Shown here one piece after another: positions 5,159 through 6,073 of a stretch of DNA of 6,073 nt. How positions within the stretch are numbered: the first letter of the stretch is position 1; each line of letters begins with the position of its first letter. The notes under the pieces are model-generated. The model made no database searches, was not told where the DNA came from, and saw only the letters and a list, made by a program, of their open reading frames with translations. Source of the DNA: Patescibacteria group bacterium (GTDB lineage Bacteria > Patescibacteriota > SOKK01). The position numbers and the translations under genes were made by a program. The stretch spans positions 1 through 6,073 of the forward strand of contig SOKK01000072.1 in the NCBI GenBank assembly GCA_004374725.1, written 5' to 3'.

Positions 5159-6073
5159 TTACGGCGTTACTTCCTTCCAAACCGGGAAGTCAGTCAATTC
5201 TGAAAATCCTGTTGGCGGATTAGCAACTACCCTACCATCATAGATTACTTTCTCTGCCGGCTCAGTGACATCTCCAGTATGGAAGTGGGTCCGATCCAAG
5301 TTAAATCCAGCTGCAACAAAGAGTCCTTCCCAGACCAATTGTTTGTTAGAATCACCAGTACTAATCGTACCCTCGCTATAGACCGCTCCAACTCCGTGAG
5401 TAACATCACCTTCAATTATAGTATCACCCAGAACAATAAAGCCCAGAGAAGGAAGTTTCTTAATACTATCAACGGGAGTATTGTCATAATTTGTAGAGTC
5501 TTTGATTCTTAAGTCTCCTGTAACAACGATTGTCAAAGGACTTCTGAAATCAGCGTCTGTTTCTAAGACCAAGTTACCTTTGACATAGATAACTTCACGA
5601 CGACCTTTGTCAAGATCAGAAACTCTGTGCAATCCTGGAGTAATTTCACGGACCTTGAAGCGTTCTCTGTCCGTTAAGATTTGATCAACCTGATCCCGCA
5701 TCAAACGCTTAACATTGACGGGGCTTAAGATTCCTTGGATATAGTTTTGAATCTCGTAGCGAGAACCGGCCTTACTTGTAAAGTGACTGATTGTACCGTC
5801 TGTTTGAACAAGATAAGTGGCGTTCTGATTGCCACTTGGCGGCATCACTTCCGCTAAGAAGCCACCTTGGGCATAGATATCACCAAAGAGGGTCTGGAGC
5901 CAAATTGAGGCAACAGTTCCTTGGGCTGTGACTTCACCGTTTTGGTAACTCTTGCCAGATTCTTGTTCTTTGTAAGAAAGAGTTAGTCCTGCTTCATAGA
6001 GATTGGAAGAACCTCCAGCGAGGCCCTCACCTTCACCCGCTTCGCCGCGAGGCGAGCCTTCAACAACTCGTGC
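5159..6073 (-). CDS. Beta-rich, probably pilus-associated surface protein, N-terminus beyond window
   Basis: An open frame runs 304 codons from the right edge to a TAA at 5159-5161, so only the C-terminal part is seen. GTG/ATG codons at 5848-5843 are internal, since the frame stays open upstream. Visible residues 1-22 are a Gly/Glu-rich low-complexity stretch (SPRGEAGEGEG at 7-17). Residues about 47-105 include GDIYAQGGF (64-72) and a QTDGTISHF patch. From about 160 come short beta-strand-like repeats with regular glycines: IYVKGNLVL, IVVTGDLRI, FIVLGDTIIEGDV, VYSEGTI, GLFVAAGFNL. The end, EKVIYDGRVVANPPTGF (274-290) then VWKEVTP, resembles the C-termini I associate with PilX-like or pilus-linked surface proteins in CPR pilus clusters. 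A beta-helix or bactofilin-like stacked fold is plausible. It could be a minor pilin, tip adhesin or other exported protein; without its N-terminus no function is assigned. It lies 105 bp upstream of pilM in the same direction. Confidence 0.75.
   Translation of the reverse strand, partial: ARVVEGSPRGEAGEGEGLAGGSSNLYEAGLTLSYKEQESGKSYQNGEVTAQGTVASIWLQTLFGDIYAQGGFLAEVMPPSGNQNATYLVQTDGTISHFTSKAGSRYEIQNYIQGILSPVNVKRLMRDQVDQILTDRERFKVREITPGLHRVSDLDKGRREVIYVKGNLVLETDADFRSPLTIVVTGDLRIKDSTNYDNTPVDSIKKLPSLGFIVLGDTIIEGDVTHGVGAVYSEGTISTGDSNKQLVWEGLFVAAGFNLDRTHFHTGDVTEPAEKVIYDGRVVANPPTGFSELTDFPVWKEVTP
6036..6055. repeat. GC-rich palindrome in the right-edge protein gene
   Basis: CCCGCTTCGC (6036-6045) repeats the 10-bp core found at 2223-2232. 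It overlaps a perfect hairpin, TCGCC (6042-6046) and GGCGA (6051-6055) around GCGA. It encodes part of the Gly/Glu-rich segment SPRGEAG. It stands out as very GC-rich in moderately AT-rich DNA. It may be a copy of a small palindromic repeat that tolerates insertion in coding sequence. Confidence 0.45.

Noticed and set aside
5843..5848. GTG/ATG start of a separate 229-residue gene
   Set aside because: The same frame is open without a stop to the window edge and encodes coherent sequence (GDIYAQGGF and upstream), so these codons are internal.

Overview
The window is one co-directional block of type IV pilus (T4P) genes, all read from the minus strand. In transcription order (high to low coordinates) it holds: the C-terminal 304 residues of a large surface or pilus-associated protein with a beta-rich repetitive C-terminus (cut by the right edge); pilM; pilN; pilO; a short PilP-like membrane protein; a type IV prepilin/pseudopilin; and pilB, the extension ATPase (cut by the left edge a few residues before its expected end). 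The block encodes the inner-membrane alignment complex (PilM-PilN-PilO with a possible reduced PilP), a fibre subunit and the assembly motor. The membrane platform protein PilC and a retraction ATPase PilT are not in view.

The organism looks like a member of the Candidate Phyla Radiation (Patescibacteria; Microgenomates- or Parcubacteria-like). This is an inference from moderately AT-rich DNA, Lys/Glu-rich proteins with Ser/Thr tails, the compact pilMNO-prepilin-pilB cluster, and a PilP-like protein that stops right after its NPFSP motif and so lacks the domain that meets a secretin. pilN ends in TGA in a TGA/ATG overlap with pilO, so TGA is a stop here; this argues against the recoded Gracilibacteria/Absconditabacteria lineages.

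The most unusual content is between the genes. All three intergenic gaps longer than 13 bp (105, 51 and 87 bp), and the 13-bp gap, consist almost wholly of degenerate tandem repeats with a 7-bp period. In the three longer gaps the repeat changes orientation near the middle, so each gap is an inverted repeat; the pilB leader folds as one long imperfect hairpin. Two families occur: a pyrimidine-rich ACCTNNN family (5060-5157, 1700-1779) and an AT-rich AGTAATG family (3983-4045, 2264-2298). The AT-rich arrays run into the coding sequences. Two unrelated proteins therefore both end in ...SNE-stop, and the prepilin begins MSN. The heptamer contains TAATG, an overlapping stop and start, so the arrays form short stop-start relays; between the PilP-like gene and the prepilin a four-codon mini-ORF links the upstream stop to the downstream start exactly.

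Two short GC-rich palindromes sharing a 10-bp core lie inside coding sequences (prepilin leader and the right-edge protein). No tRNA, rRNA, CRISPR array, insertion sequence or convincing promoter is visible, and no plus-strand gene is supported.
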